Assembly (NCBI GenBank): GCA_026826555.1
Contig: JAKSZT010054335.1
Coordinates: forward strand, 2,750,392-2,814,391
Length of the DNA stretch: 64,000 nucleotides
DNA from: Tolypeutes matacus
Taxonomy: Eukaryota; Chordata; Mammalia; Cingulata; Chlamyphoridae
Reading direction: 5' to 3'
Shown: in pieces, positions 1-10,959 of the stretch
How positions within the stretch are numbered: position 1 is the first letter of the stretch
How the letters are laid out: each line of letters starts with the position of its first letter
Notes under the pieces: generated by a model
Databases searched by the model: none
Told to the model about the DNA's origin: nothing
Seen by the model: the letters and a program-made list of their open reading frames with translations, nothing else
Program-made: the position numbers and the translations under genes

Positions 1-277
1 GACAGGGTGCTCTATGTTACTGGAATGATCCCGTGGTGGCTGGGGGGGGGCTTGCTAATGTAGCAGAAAGAGGAGCATCTTTGGAGTGACGTCCTTGAGT
101 AGCAGAGAGGGGCTGGGGTCCAATGCCCAGTTCAGTCATGGTAATGGGGTGTGGGGGGGTCGATGAATTTAGGCAAGAATCAGGCGAGTGAGTGGATGAG
201 GTATTGGTTCCTAGAGGTGGAACTCCCAAGCTCTTCTGATCGCTTTAATTTTCCCAATGAAATAGGAAGTAAGGAGA

Positions 278-640
278 GTATTAGGGGGTGAATTGTGCCT
301 CCCCCCCCAAAAAAAAAGAGATGTTGACCTAAGTCCAGTACCTCAGAATGTGACCTTCCTTGGAATTAGGGTCCCTGCAGATGGAATTAGTTAAGGTGAG
401 GTCCTGCTAGAGCTGGGTGGTCCCTCTAATCCAACATGACTGGTGTCCTCGGAGACACAGACTCAGAGAGAACGCCACGTGACGACGGGGACACACGGAG
501 AGGCTGGAGATACGCTGCCACAAGCCAAGAAGCAGGGAAGAGACGAGGAGGACTTCTCCCCCAGAACCTTCAGAGGGGGCACGGCCCTCGGGGGCAGACT
601 TCCGGCCCCTGGAACTGCAAGAGAATACCTTTCTGATGCT
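278..640 (+). mobile_element. MLT1-type MaLR LTR, partial
   Basis: The segment follows the MLT1 consensus in order: GAATTGTG then a C-run and A-run, CAGTACCTCAGAATGTGACC, a GGGTCCCTGCAGATG block, AATTAGTTAAGGTGAGGTC, and CTAATCCAACATGACTGGTG. The 3' end, with the AATAAA and terminal CA, is missing or too diverged to see. It is an old non-autonomous LTR relic with no coding capacity. Subfamily not assigned. Confidence 0.75.
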
Positions 641-1009
641 GAAGGCCCTTCCTTACAGCAACCCCAGGAGACTGAAATGGGGCTAGCGGACCGCGAGGCT
701 GGAGAGGTGCTGCCGGGAGGTGGCTGCCTAGGGGATGGGAGTGCGACTGTGCTCTGAAGCCCGGCGGCGCGTCCGCGAGGCCGGCAGGGGCACCTGCCTG
801 TCTCTACGAAGGGCCACTGCACGCTGGGGCCACGTGGGTGCAGCGTAGCTAGAGTGGGCAAGACGTGGCCGTGCCTTCTGCCTAGAACCAGCTCCCGGGT
901 ATCCAGAGGACTCCCTGCCTTGCAGCCCTCCGGGCTCCCATCAACTGTCACTTATTCTCGAAGGCTTTCCCCACACACCTCTCTCCGTCACTCTCTCTGC
1001 CTGAGCCAC

Positions 1010-1165
1010 AGTGAGCGTTTATTTCCTTCTTTGATTGCTGAGAACGCAAGACTCACAGGGGCCACGGATGTGACCGTGTATTGACTCCTAAACCCACGAA
1101 TGCAGAACAGGGCCTGGTAGTGGCCCCCGCAAACGTGTTTCTTAAATGAACAAATGAATCACATC
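1010..1165 (+). mobile_element. L2-like 3' end fragment
   Basis: The stretch ends with a block resembling the common 'GCCTGG...AAATGTTTGTTGAATGAATG' tail of L2/MIR3 elements (CAGGGCCTGGTAGT, then ACAAATGAAT). It is diverged, so the call is weak. Confidence 0.35.
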
Positions 1166-2430
1166 AGAGAAAGGGGTACAGCTTTTGCCATCTATAGGTG
1201 GAAAAAATTAATTTGTCTTAACTGTGACCCAGATTCGGAGACACAAAGAATGGCCGCCATATTATTACTCTCGTGACCTCACATGTCACCGCAAACCTTG
1301 TGGATCTCGTTTGAGTACCTTGTACCAAGCATTTTTCCTTCATCACAGAGGATGGCTATGAGATATCGCTTAGTTGAAGGTGTGAATTTACATGAATACG
1401 TGCGTGAGTGTTTGAACGTAAAAAGGACATTTGCCCTGAGAACATCTGTTTGCAGGCATCCAGAATCCAGGTGTGCGTGCAGAATCACTGGCTCGAGGGC
1501 ACTGGAAAGCCGTCCAGACTGTCGGCAGTCAACAGTGCTCAGTCAGCCTGTGAAGTACCGGGTGGCCGTGAGGCAAGGGGCCCCTTTCTTTGGACAGAGC
1601 CCTGCTTATTGGGCAGGGAAATGAAAGGGCCTCTGTTGCTTTTGCTTGGCTGCAGGGACTGCCCTGCACACAATGCCGCGTGTGTCCAGCACCGGAGGCC
1701 ACTCCAGGGGGAGCTCTGAAAAGAATCTTTCTACTTCAGCCGAGCAGATGGGTGGAGAGTTAAGAATTAAGGTCCCTCTGGGCGGTTTCCACCCCGCTGA
1801 TGCCCAGAGGAGGCTGCGAAACCTCCAAATCCGTTTCCTGACCCGTGGGCTTCTCCGGCCCCAGGTTTCACTGAGGAATGGCCGTGCATGGGAGGGGCAG
1901 CTGCCACCAAGCCCCTTCCTGACGCTGTAACCTCGTGACGGTCTGCCCGGAAGCTGCCCGGCCATGACCTCGCACCGTCCCCGCGTAGGGCTCGGCCAGG
2001 CCCGCAGGTCTCCTGACCCGTCCTGCGCCTGGACACTCAGGCCTGTGCCTGACACAGAGCCCTGGGGGGCTGCTCACTGGCTCTAGACCAGCCCCTCCAG
2101 GACCATCTGCTCAGAAAGCACACAAGATGTTTGCCAGCACGCAGTGAACCAGAGTCCTGGATTCTAGCTTACTCCGGTAATAATAATTAATAATAATCAT
2201 ACACGTATGTGACTTCAGCTTCACAAGGGGCGAATGAACACAGTGAGAAGCTGTCCCCCCACCCTGGGCCCCGGCAGCCAGACCCCCCCTCCAGGAGCAG
2301 AGTGACCAGACTTCGTGAGCAGGTATATGCCCTTTTTTGTCCTTTTACACCGAAATGGAAAGTGTACTGGCCCTTGCTCTTTGAGCTTAATGATCCTGGA
2401 AACGGCTTCACATGATTTCACATGCAGCTG
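1166..2430. other. Intergenic, nothing recognised
   Basis: Mixed-composition unique sequence. Open frames on both strands here are under 150 codons, overlap each other, and have no splice-bounded or family-like protein features. A short AT-rich (TAA)n-like patch lies near 2180-2205. Confidence 0.5.
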
Positions 2431-2439
2431 CCTCGTCCC

Positions 2440-2570
2440 TCGGGGTGACCCATGGCTTATTTAACCAGTTCCCTATCCAAGCACATCCAGGCCACTTCCG
2501 CACTTTTGCTATTGCAGATCCGGTAGCAAAGAATGGCATCGGCCATTTCACATGTGTGCAGGCGTGTCTG
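2440..2570 (-). mobile_element. L1 fragment, antisense
   Basis: The plus strand reads like the reverse complement of an L1 3' region (GCTTATTTAACCAGTTCCCTA followed by a degraded 'GCTATTGCAGAT' block). Short and old. Confidence 0.4.
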
Positions 2571-2799
2571 TGGGATAGACTTCTATTCTTGAGAACTCCA
2601 AAACGTCGCCGAAATGACACGGTTGCCTGGACCTCCTCGCTGACGGCAGGGAGGCTGCCTTGCCCCTCCCTGGCTACCGTCTCAGCCGGCGTCTGCGTCA
2701 GGGTGCGCAGGGGGCATGGCGAGACCAGCCATGGCCACTAGCACGCCCCAGCCCTCCCCAGGACCGGCACGCCACATTCTGCACGTGCATACGAAGTCG

Positions 2800-2955
2800 T
2801 TTCACCCTCCCAGCAGCCGCGAGGTAGCATCTGTTATCCACTCCTTTTCACAGATAAGGACATCGAGGCACAGAGGAGGTAAGGGACTTGCCTGAAGTTC
2901 CCGGCTAGGAAGCTGTGGAATTAGAGCCCCGACAGCCTGGCTCTAAGCTCCACCA
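2800..2955 (-). mobile_element. MIR SINE, antisense
   Basis: It contains the reverse-complement MIR core: CAGATAAGGACATCGAGGCA, then CAGAGGAGGTAAGGGACTTG and the 'GAATTAGAGCCCCGACAG' block that corresponds to the tRNA-related part. Internal only, with no duplications visible. Confidence 0.65.
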
Positions 2956-3124
2956 CCCCTACAACAAAACACTCGGAAGGATTTCCTGGCTGCTGAAGCC
3001 CTTTAAGCTGCTTGCACTGTGATATGGTGACTATGTGTCTGCAAGAGGATGCTCTTTGGCAAACCGGAATGGGAACGGTGTCTTCTGTTTCCAGCTCCAC
3101 TGTGTGCGTGGAGGGAGGCTGGAC

Positions 3125-3245
3125 AAGACTGCCAGCTCTTTGAGGCAGGAGCCAGCCCTGCTTTGTTCGCCAGCTTCTCCCTGGTACCTCTCACGGTGCC
3201 TGGTTACAGTGTCAAGCGCTCAGTCATTCTTGAAAAATTGAATAC
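3125..3245 (+). mobile_element. L2/MIR3-like tail
   Basis: CTTTGAGGCAGGAGCC, then GGTGCCTGG and AGCGCTCAGTCATTCTTG follow the usual order of an L2 3' end (ACAGTGCCTGGCACAT...CAATAAAT...). Diverged. Confidence 0.45.
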
Positions 3246-3330
3246 TGTACTAGGTGATGACAACGCAAGAGCAGCTGACATTTACCGATCACTGGCTAAG
3301 GTTTTGCCATACATTTCTCATTTAGTTTTG

Positions 3331-3756
3331 TGATGGTTCCTGTGTCAACTTGGCCACGTAATGGTGCCCCATTGTTTGGTCAAGCAAGCACTGGCCTAAT
3401 TGTTACTGTGAGGACATTTTGTGCACTTAAATCATCAGCAGGTTGATTGCATCTGTGGCTGAGTACACCTGTAGTCAACTGAGGAGACTGCCTTTAGCAA
3501 TGAGAAATGTTTTATCTAATCAGTTAAAGGCCTTAAAAGAAAGTGATTATTTCAGCAGTCAGAAGAGAGAATTTCCATCTCTATTTCGTCCAGCCAGCTT
3601 CTCCTGGAGAATTCACAGCGTTCCTGGCTTGCAGCCTTCCCTACAGAATTGGATTTGTGTATCCCCACAGCCACATGAATCAATTTTATAACATCTCATA
3701 ATATTTACAGATACCTCCTGTCAGTTCTGTTTCCCTAGAGAACCTGGACTAATACA
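3331..3756 (+). mobile_element. Ancient mammalian LTR (TG...CA), class uncertain
   Basis: A 426-bp block begins TGATGGTTCCTGTGTCAACT and ends AACCTGGACTAATACA. These ends are typical of an old ERVL/MaLR-type LTR, with GTCAACTTGGCCACG near the start and TTCTGTTTCCCTAGAGAACC at the end. The inner part has decayed, and I see no clear flanking duplication. It holds no gene. Confidence 0.55.
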
Positions 3757-3757
3757 A

Positions 3758-3900
3758 TCTTCATAACAGCTCTGCGAGATAAATTCCATTATCACTTCCA
3801 TTTTACACATGGAGAATGGGAGGCTCAAGGAGGTGAAGTAAATTGCCTAAGGGCACCCAGCTAGCTGGTAAGCAGGGGCGCTGGGATTTCACCTCTGGAT
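3758..3900 (-). mobile_element. MIR SINE, antisense
   Basis: Reverse-complement MIR core: CATTTTACACATGGAGAATG, GGAGGTGAAGTAAATTGCCT and a CCCAGCTAGCTGG block. It directly abuts the LTR ending at 3756. Confidence 0.75.
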
Positions 3901-4009
3901 GCTGCTCTCTACAGGTGAAGTTCTGTCTGAACGTAAGTTTGTGAGTCCGTGACTTTCCCACCCAGGAGTTCACCTCCACTGGGAGCAGGAGGCTGGAGGT
4001 AATGGTTGC

Positions 4010-4740
4010 ACGTCCTTCTCTTAATCTTTGGTTGAAGTGTAACATACAGAGTGATGGGTTTTCACAAACTGAACACTCCGGCATGACCTACACCCAGCTC
4101 AAAACATAGAGCACGGCCAGCACCGTGCCAAACGCCACTCCCCAAGGGAACCCTGACTTCCAAAAGCGTGGGTTCATTTTGCCTGTTTCTGTTCTTGGTA
4201 TAAGTGGAACCAGGCAGTCCTCGTGTTGCTTGAGGTCTGGCTTCTCCTGGTCACCATTATGTATGTGAGCTTCATCGACGTCGGTGGGTGTCCGTTCTGG
4301 CTGCTGGGTAGTTTTCCATTGTGCAAGGACACCACACTTTGCTTCGTCCATTCCACTGTGGTAGCATTTGGATCATTTTCAGTTTGGGGCTATTTAAAAT
4401 AGTGCTGCCATGAACACTGTAGTCCAGGTCTGTTGGTGAACAGGTGAGGCATTTCCGTTGGGTGTGTCCACGGGAACAGAATCGCTGGGTCATAGGGAAT
4501 GGGGGGTTCAGGTGCAGTAGTTCCTGCCCGCCAGAGCTCTGAAGAAGTGGTGGCGCAGTGTACACCCCCTTCCTCAGCCCCGGCCCCCAGCCCCCAGTAG
4601 CCAAGGAGAGCTCTGGTTGCCTCATACCCTCATCATCAGTCTTTGCCTTTTAACCATTCTGGAAGGTGTGAAGAGGCATGCGGCTTGAACCTGATTTCTT
4701 TGATAATGAATAAAGGTGAGTACTCCAAATCTCTTTTTAT
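4010..4740 (-). mobile_element. L1 ORF2 3' portion, antisense and decayed
   Basis: The plus strand matches the complement of a mammalian L1 3' end. GGTAGTTTTCCATTGTGCAA and CAGTTTGGGGCTATTTAAA correspond to the 'ATAGTGCTGCNATGAACA' region (AATAGTGCTGCCATGAACAC is present). Further on, ACCATTCTGGAAGGTGTGA is the complement of another conserved L1 block. Frames are broken. Confidence 0.65.
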
Positions 4741-4744
4741 AAAA

Positions 4745-5415
4745 GCTCAGGAAACAGAGCCATTGGAGAACTACTGGATTTCTTCCTTCACTGAAAGGAA
4801 CACTCCGTTCTCTGGGGGGCTGATACGGTGAGACCTCTCCCTTTCCCTTGAGATACCACGGGCAACGCCCCAAGCTCGGGCTGCACTCACTCAGGGCCCA
4901 TTCTCGGGCCCTTCCATGACTCTGTCCTCCCCTCTCCTCTGAGCCAGGATCCCCAGAGAGCAATACAACTTCACAAAGAAACCCTGTGTTCACACCATCT
5001 TTGTCCAGCATTTCCATTTCAGGCCATGTGCACACAGGCCCAGCCCAGGGGACCCTTTCTCGATGCAGCCTCGTCACTTGCACTTCAATATGCTCCAGAT
5101 GAGCCACGTTGCCCAAAACAGACCCAGCCACGTGGGTCTCCTCTCTAGCGGCAAAACTATAGAGGACTTTGCTGTATAAGATTCTTTCCACCCAACAGAT
5201 CTTTTCTTTATTTGAACAGTTTTCATCCATCACAAACAAAATAGAATAAACAAAACCCCAGAACCTTTGAGGCAGACATAATTCACCTATGCCAAGGTGG
5301 ACAACTGCGGTGTGGAGGGGGCAGAAATATGGAGGTTCTAGAACCTGGAGGCGACATGACTGGAGAGAGGCAGACAAGGGAGTAGAACACAGCGGAGACG
5401 GCCAGCGCACTGTCT
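4745..5415. other. Unique sequence with a 262-codon minus-strand open frame
   Basis: A minus-strand frame of 262 codons spans 4622-5410. Its last third runs into the antisense L1, and no domain, signal peptide or family motif is recognisable. AT/GC composition is ordinary, so the length is somewhat unusual. No splice-bounded exon could be defended. It is more likely a chance frame than a gene. Confidence 0.2.
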
Positions 5416-5419
5416 GGCA

Positions 5420-5560
5420 CTTTACAAGGAGTTCCTCAGTCGGTCAGTAGGGCGCTCCCCGTTTTACAGGAACAGAAGCTCAAAGAGGTCAGCTGCTGGT
5501 CTAAAGGAACCCAGCCTGGTCGAGGGGGAGCTGGACGGCAGGCCCAGCTCCTTTTGACAC
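5420..5560 (-). mobile_element. MIR SINE, antisense, weak
   Basis: CCCCGTTTTACAGGAACAGA then AGCTCAAAGAGGTCAGCTGC resembles the complement of the MIR core (ATTTTACAGATGAGGAAACTGAGG...AGAGGTTAAG). Confidence 0.5.
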
Positions 5561-5809
5561 CAAAGACCCTGCGCTTACCCTAGGCCTGTAATGACTCCCA
5601 GAGGCAGCCTCAGGAACTGGCCACCCCTATGCTGCGAGGTTAAACCCCCGGCCCCAGTGTGGGGTAGGACTGGCAGATAGAGGAAGGCAGCTGCCCACTG
5701 ACACCCACCAGACGAGCATGAGTACTAAGCCTGACGGCACCAAGCGTTGGCGAGGACATTCACGGGTGACAGCTTCAGAAACGCGTGCCAATTCCTAGGC
5801 TATCCCTAG

Positions 5810-6380
5810 AGAAACTCACGCCCCAGGAGGCAGGAAGTGGATTTGCCTAGCAGTGTTGTTAGTAATAGGAAACTCCTGGAAACAACTCAAAGCCCACTGA
5901 TGGTAAAGTGGGTTATAAACGTGTATTTTTCTATGATATGTAGGTCTATGAATTATCATGGATGCATCGTAATGCCCCAGGACACTACTTATAGTATTTT
6001 CATAAAGTCCAGAAACAAGCGAAAGTATAAGAATATACAAGTGAAAAAAAATTAAACATTACGTATTAGTTATATCCCTGTGTTATTGGGAAGGGGAAAA
6101 CATGAGCCTCAACAATGCAGAGGAATATTCTAGTTCTTAAGTTGGATGGTGGGTACGTGGGCATGACTTTTATTGTTATATTTCGTAAATTACATATATG
6201 GCATATTTATATGTGGCCAACATCCTCAAGGTATATTTTTAAATTTTTTAAAAAGTAAGATGTTGGAAGAGCTGCCAAGAGTGGCTATCTGAAGGCGGGG
6301 AGAGGATTATGAGGAACTTTCACTTTCTGTTTTATATATTTCTCACCATTTTTTTAGTCAGTTACAGTTTGAGTTTGGGG
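5810..6380 (+). mobile_element. Old L1 3' end
   Basis: GCAGTGTTGTTAGTAATAGG, GAAACAACTCAAAGCCCACT and, further on, AAGTATAAGAATATACAAGT follow the order of the 3' end of an old L1M element. The block continues through a 'GAGTGGCTATCTGAAGG'-type region. No intact frame. Confidence 0.6.
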
Positions 6381-7078
6381 GAGGGGGGAGGCTTGATAAA
6401 GTTTAAGGAAGGAAAAGAGCTAACTCAAACCACTGTTTCTGGAAAAAGCAGAGGACGGTCGGTCCTGTACCCAGGGGCTGAGCGGGGCTGACCCTCCACA
6501 CAGAGCCACAAGCATACACCTTAAACACCGGCTTCCCGTGAGGTGAGAACAGACTGAAGCAAGGAGGCACCTGTCGCCAGCTTCAACCCACGTCGCCTTA
6601 CGAATTACACCGCCTAGATCCTGTGCTAGGGATTGTTATATTTTAGAGTTAATCCTGTGACCGTCCTGTGAATATGGAAACTCTGCGAGAGTACGGGTGT
6701 GTTAGACATGTTAGTTTAGTGTCGATGTAAATACTTAAAAAAAACCACGTAATTTGAACTCTATTTTGATGCCTCTTTGTTTTCGACTATATGGGGAATC
6801 TCAATAAATCAAAGCAGCCAAGACCCTTGCGAGGCCCTGGTCTGCCTGGGGTCGAGGAAAGAAAGGGGCAGAAAGAAAGAGCATGCAGGTGGTCTCCAGG
6901 GAGAGAGAAGCTGGAATGCTGGAACAGGCTGATGGAAGGATTTGGGGTGTAAGCGCGGGGGGCCCAGTGGGGGCAGAGAGGGCTTGCCCCGTGCGCCCCA
7001 GGCTGAGTCTGCTCTGGGCTCTTTGGAATGACCCCCGTCTACTTGTGAGGCAGGAGATCAGCCTTGTGGCTAAATGAG
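6381..7078. other. Intergenic, nothing recognised
   Basis: No gene, RNA gene or clear repeat seen. The AT-rich part (6600-6800) carries scattered A-runs. The rest is G-rich with only short chance frames. Confidence 0.5.
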
Positions 7079-7092
7079 ACCCCCAGCTTCTT

Positions 7093-7530
7093 CTTTTGTT
7101 AAGATTTATTTTATTTATTTATTCACACCCTCCTCGTTGTTTTGAGCTCACTGTCTGCTCTCTGTGTCCATTTGCTGTGTGTTCTTCTGTGTCTGCTTGT
7201 CTTCTCTTTAGGCGGCACCGGGAACTGATCCTGGGACCTTCTGGAGTGGAAAGAGGCGCTCGATCTCTTGCACCACCTCAGCTCCCTGATCTGCTGAGTC
7301 TCTTATTGTCTCTCCTCTGTGTCTCTTTTTGTTGCATCATCTTGCTGCACCAGCTCTCCGCTCGGGCCAGCTCTCCACGTGGATCAGCACTCCACGGGGG
7401 CCAGCACTCTGTGTGGGCGAGCTCACTTCGTGGGCCAGCTTGCCTTCCACCAGGAGGCCCCAGGAATTGAACCCTGGACCTCCTATATGGTAGACGGGAG
7501 CCCAATCGCTTGAGCCACATCCGCTTTCCA
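7093..7530 (-). mobile_element. Composite DAS-type tRNA-derived SINE (long form)
   Basis: Read on the minus strand, it starts with a tRNA-Ala-like head (GATGTGGCTCAAGCGATTGG as box A region, GTCCAGGGTTCAATTCCTGG as box B region). It then runs through a central part with a second tRNA-like module (GAGCTGAGGTGGTGCAAGAG, then CCCAGGATCAGTTCCCGG) and ends in an A/T-rich tail, about 438 bp in all. Imperfect flanking repeats (ACCCCCAGCTTCTT at 7079 and ACCCCCATCTTTT at 7533) look like a target-site duplication. Non-coding and dependent on L1 machinery. Confidence 0.85.
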
Positions 7531-7545
7531 AAACCCCCATCTTTT

Positions 7546-8340
7546 ATTAAGCAAATGCATTTTGTGATCAATGAGGCTTTGAATGTACAGAGCATATTTA
7601 AATATAAAGTTATCATATATGTACACACACACACACAGTTATCGCAAGTAAAACATGTTTTCTGATGCCAAATATAATTTTCACTTGCAAAAATTGGAAA
7701 AGCATGTCAAAATACATAGAAGAAACTAAACACCAGTTGTGATTATAACTGGGAAGCAAAAGCCAAGATGGAGTTAAAATTCAAGTGATTAATTCAGGGT
7801 GACACTGTGAAAATAAGGGGGGCAGGAGCAGGAGTAGGCAGGAGAGCCTCCAGGCTGTGGGGCCCATCGGACCCTGTGGGAAAGCAGGGGGAGAAGGGCC
7901 TCGGAGCAGTCCAGCTGGGAGAGAGTTCTGGCCAAGCCAACACGGAGCTTCAGCACGGAGATGGCCCGGACGAGTCCTCCTGGGCAGAACCCCACCGTGC
8001 TCGGCTTGCTGAGAGTGTGTGGCCTCGGCTGAGCTCCACGGCCCAAAGCGCTGGGGCTGGAGGCACTCGCTCCTGGCAGGTTCTCGCCTGGAGACCTCTG
8101 AGCGGTCCATCTTCACAGCCACTGTGTGCATTTGTGTATAAACCATTTTCGTTTCACAGAATTGTGATCATATCGTAAAACTGCTTTATGGTCTGGTTTT
8201 TTTCCTACTTAATTAAAATTTCACCGACACGTATCATTAAGCAATCCTTTCAAAACTGGGGCCCATGGTTGGACTGCAAGGGATCCATGAGTTTTCTGAA
8301 GCGATATTGAGGCAGGTAAGTACAGGGAAAGAGGGAAGAT
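7546..8340. other. Intergenic, nothing firm
   Basis: A short (AC)n tract lies at about 7622-7637. The block near 8140-8250 is AT-rich and may be an antisense L1 remnant. GC-rich frames at 7781-8178 on both strands overlap completely and show no domain. Confidence 0.45.
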
Positions 8341-8345
8341 GTCCC

Positions 8346-8836
8346 GTCACAGCTGGGAGCCGGCAGAGAACGTGGCCGTGAGACCCTGCCCGGAATCCCC
8401 TGAGGGAAGGCCACTGCTAAGGACAAAGCCGGAAAGACCCCGCCGAGACCCTGGCCACGAGGTCCTGTTTGGAGCTCTTTCCAGGGTCAAGGGGAAGCCC
8501 TGGACAACTTCAAACAGCCTCCGCATTGGTCCCAGATAACCCCAAACAAAAAGCCTCATCACTGGTCCCCTGAGAGCTAACAGGTGGGACCGAAGGGCAA
8601 CCCATCAGCACAGCAAAGAGCTGGGGCCCCTCCCCGACATTGGGAAAGGGGAGGGGGACGAGCGGCTTTAATAGAGGCAGCCCCCCGGCCCCAGGCACCA
8701 GACCCCCGGCCCCTGGCGCTCCTGCACATCTGGGTGTGTACTTCTTTTCTTTCCTCTCACCAGCCTAACTAAACCGGCGCGTTCTTAAATTCTTTTATGC
8801 AGTGTAGCCAAAAACTTAGAGGAATCCAGCACCTTC
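8346..8836 (+). mobile_element. ERV-type LTR, copy 1 of a related pair
   Basis: The block has U3-like sequence (CAACTTCAAACAGCCTCC, TTGGTCCCAGATAACCC, CAGCACAGCAAAGAGCT), a TATA-like GCTTTAATAGAGG, a C/T-rich R-U5-like part, and an end reading GCCTAACTAAACC...AATCCAGCACC. The same succession, diverged, recurs at 9095-9645. Outer boundaries are approximate. It resembles class I ERV LTRs, and no retroviral genes are attached. Confidence 0.55.
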
Positions 8837-9094
8837 CCACTTCACTATGCTAAATTTTCTGAAGAAGCGCATATGTGCATTTCCCAGGAGAGTTTTGGTA
8901 GCTTTCAAGCCCCCTAAGGTGTGGAGAAGGGTTAAGCACCAGCATCCAAACATGGCTCTGTGTGGGTCAGCGTGCACCACACCTGCGAGATGTGTCCCCT
9001 TCTGTCCGGTGGATCCCAACTCTCAGCCACAATGAACACTGATGCTCGTAAATCTCAGCCCAGCACTGAGGCAGGCGAGTAGAGGAGGGAATCA

Positions 9095-9645
9095 ACAGGC
9101 GGATCTGCACCCTGGCAGGAAGCCCACGAGGCCACGGACACCCCAGAAGAAGCTGCTGGAAAAACCTGCGAGGACCCCTGTTCGGAACAAGATTTCCTCT
9201 GGAAGCCAGGAGAAGCCCCCGTTGTTCTCCAGGGGCCTTGTCATTGGGCCCTCCCAGGGGACTGATGGGTGGGGTAATCCGTCAAAACAGCAAACAGCCG
9301 GGACTCCTCCCCCCAAATTAACAAAGGGGTGGAATAATTAATGGTTTAAAAAGCAGTCGCAAAAGCCAAACCGGCCCTGTTCTTGCCTTTTCCTCCCCCT
9401 GCCTGGATCAGCACGCCAGTAAGCCTGGGACTTCGTAGTCTGTAACCGGGACGTGTCGCCGGTAAATCGGCCCCCTTTGCCTCTTTTCAGTCTCCTCCCC
9501 TCTACCTGGGCCTCACAATCTGTTATTTTCTCCCACTTCTCTTCCCTCCCTTCTTAATAAATTACTGGCCTAACTAAACTGCCTTGCACTTAAAATTCAT
9601 TTCTTGTAGCTTAGCCAAGAACCTAGAAAAATCCAGCAACAAGAT
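9095..9645 (+). mobile_element. ERV-type LTR, copy 2 of a related pair
   Basis: It aligns in order with 8346-8836: AAAACAGCAAACAGCCGGGA against AGCACAGCAAAGAGCTGGGG, GGTTTAAAAAGCAGTC as the TATA-like box, CTTAATAAATTACTGGCCTA as the poly(A)-signal region, and GCCTAACTAAACTG...AATCCAGCAAC at the end. This copy keeps a longer R-U5-like pyrimidine-rich part. It lies in the same orientation, about 250 bp downstream of copy 1. Confidence 0.6.
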
Positions 9646-9829
9646 GAATACTTCCTTGGGATAAACTCCTCCAGGGGCAATGCTATGTCACCGCAGCCTG
9701 CCTCATCTTTAAGGCTTTTGGTACTAAATAAACCCGATGCCGGGGAATAGGGAGCTTTGGGCAGAGGAAGGGAAAGTTCTGGCCATTGGACCAGTCTAAC
9801 CCCATACTGTTTTTAGCCCTTTTTTTCTT

Positions 9830-9960
9830 CCCCAGAACTCTGATCAACATCATTTTCCTGATGAGGACACTGGGTCTCAGAGAGGTTGAGTGATTTTCCC
9901 AGGGTAACACTGGACTCAGGCAAGCTGAGGTGCAAATTCAGATGTCTGGCTCCAAAATCC
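9830..9960 (-). mobile_element. MIR SINE, antisense
   Basis: CCTGATGAGGACACTGGGTC, CAGAGAGGTTGAGTGATTTT and CCAGGGTAACACTGGACTC match the complement of the MIR core and its flank. Confidence 0.65.
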
Positions 9961-10955
9961 CTGGAAGGAGGGCTGGACTGGGGGGAGTAGCACAAGGAGG
10001 AAGCCCCTGTTATTTAATCAGCAATAGTCTGAATCTTCAAACACTTGCCTTCTGCATCATTTATTTTCTGTTGATGGCAAGTGGCAGAGGCCCACGGCAA
10101 CCTAGCTAAGGGAAAAGGAATCTGATGGCAGGAAACAGGAGTGTGTCATGGAGGCAGGGCCAGGAGCGCAGCTGTGTGAGGGCGTGCACGCAGGCGGGGT
10201 GCCCTCCCTCGCCCGCCTGTCTCCGCTTGCTGCCGTCACCCTTCTCTCCTGCAGACCACCAGGCTGCCTGGAGACCACCGCCACCTCCCGTCCCACTGTG
10301 AGAGGCTGGGCACTCACCGAGGACTGGCTCACCTTTCCCCTCCAAACCCACGTTCCTGGGAAAGATTGGCCCAGCTGAGTCAGTGGTCCGCCTAGACCCT
10401 CACTGCCGCCCTGGCGGGGCCCCAGGAGCCCCTGAGCCCTAAGGAGGGAAGTGCCGGGACCCCTAAAGCTTGCCCCGGAGGGCAGAGAGGGTTTTCCCCT
10501 GCCCCGCTTCAGCCCACAGAAATAGCTTTCCGGGAGAGACCTTGGGCTCGGTGGGAGGTAAGGGAAGCCACCAGGGAATCATCACTCAGTTGTGTTGCTG
10601 AGGCTCCTGAGCAGACGGCCCTTTGCTCCACGAAAATAATCTACTGGCTATAAACAGCCCTCCTGCCGCCACTGATGCATTCATGTTGCTCATAGTCCAG
10701 AACGAGGAGATTAATTAAAGGGGGAGCTGAGACAGAGGAGAGCCTGTTGGGGAGGGGCATCTGAGGGCTGAGAAAAAGTCTGGCACCCGGAACAGGGGGA
10801 GGCACCCGCCGGGGCCAGCAGTGCCCGGCTCTGGAGCGGGAGGCCAGGGGGCTGCAGACCGCAGGTGCTGGGAGAGGGGCAGGGGCTGCAGGGGCTGCGG
10901 GGGCCGGGCCGGGCGGGTGGGCCGTGCAGGCCCGTGACAGGGTTTGCACTGTGTT
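9961..10955. other. Intergenic, GC-rich, no gene seen
   Basis: Unique sequence. The opposed open frames at 10102-11183 are low-complexity G/C-driven translations (runs of P, A, G) without domains. Confidence 0.45.
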
Positions 10956-10959
10956 CCCA

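Noticed and set aside
4622..5410. 262-codon minus-strand frame
   Set aside because: Its C-terminal third is antisense L1 and the rest has no family motif or supported exon boundary.
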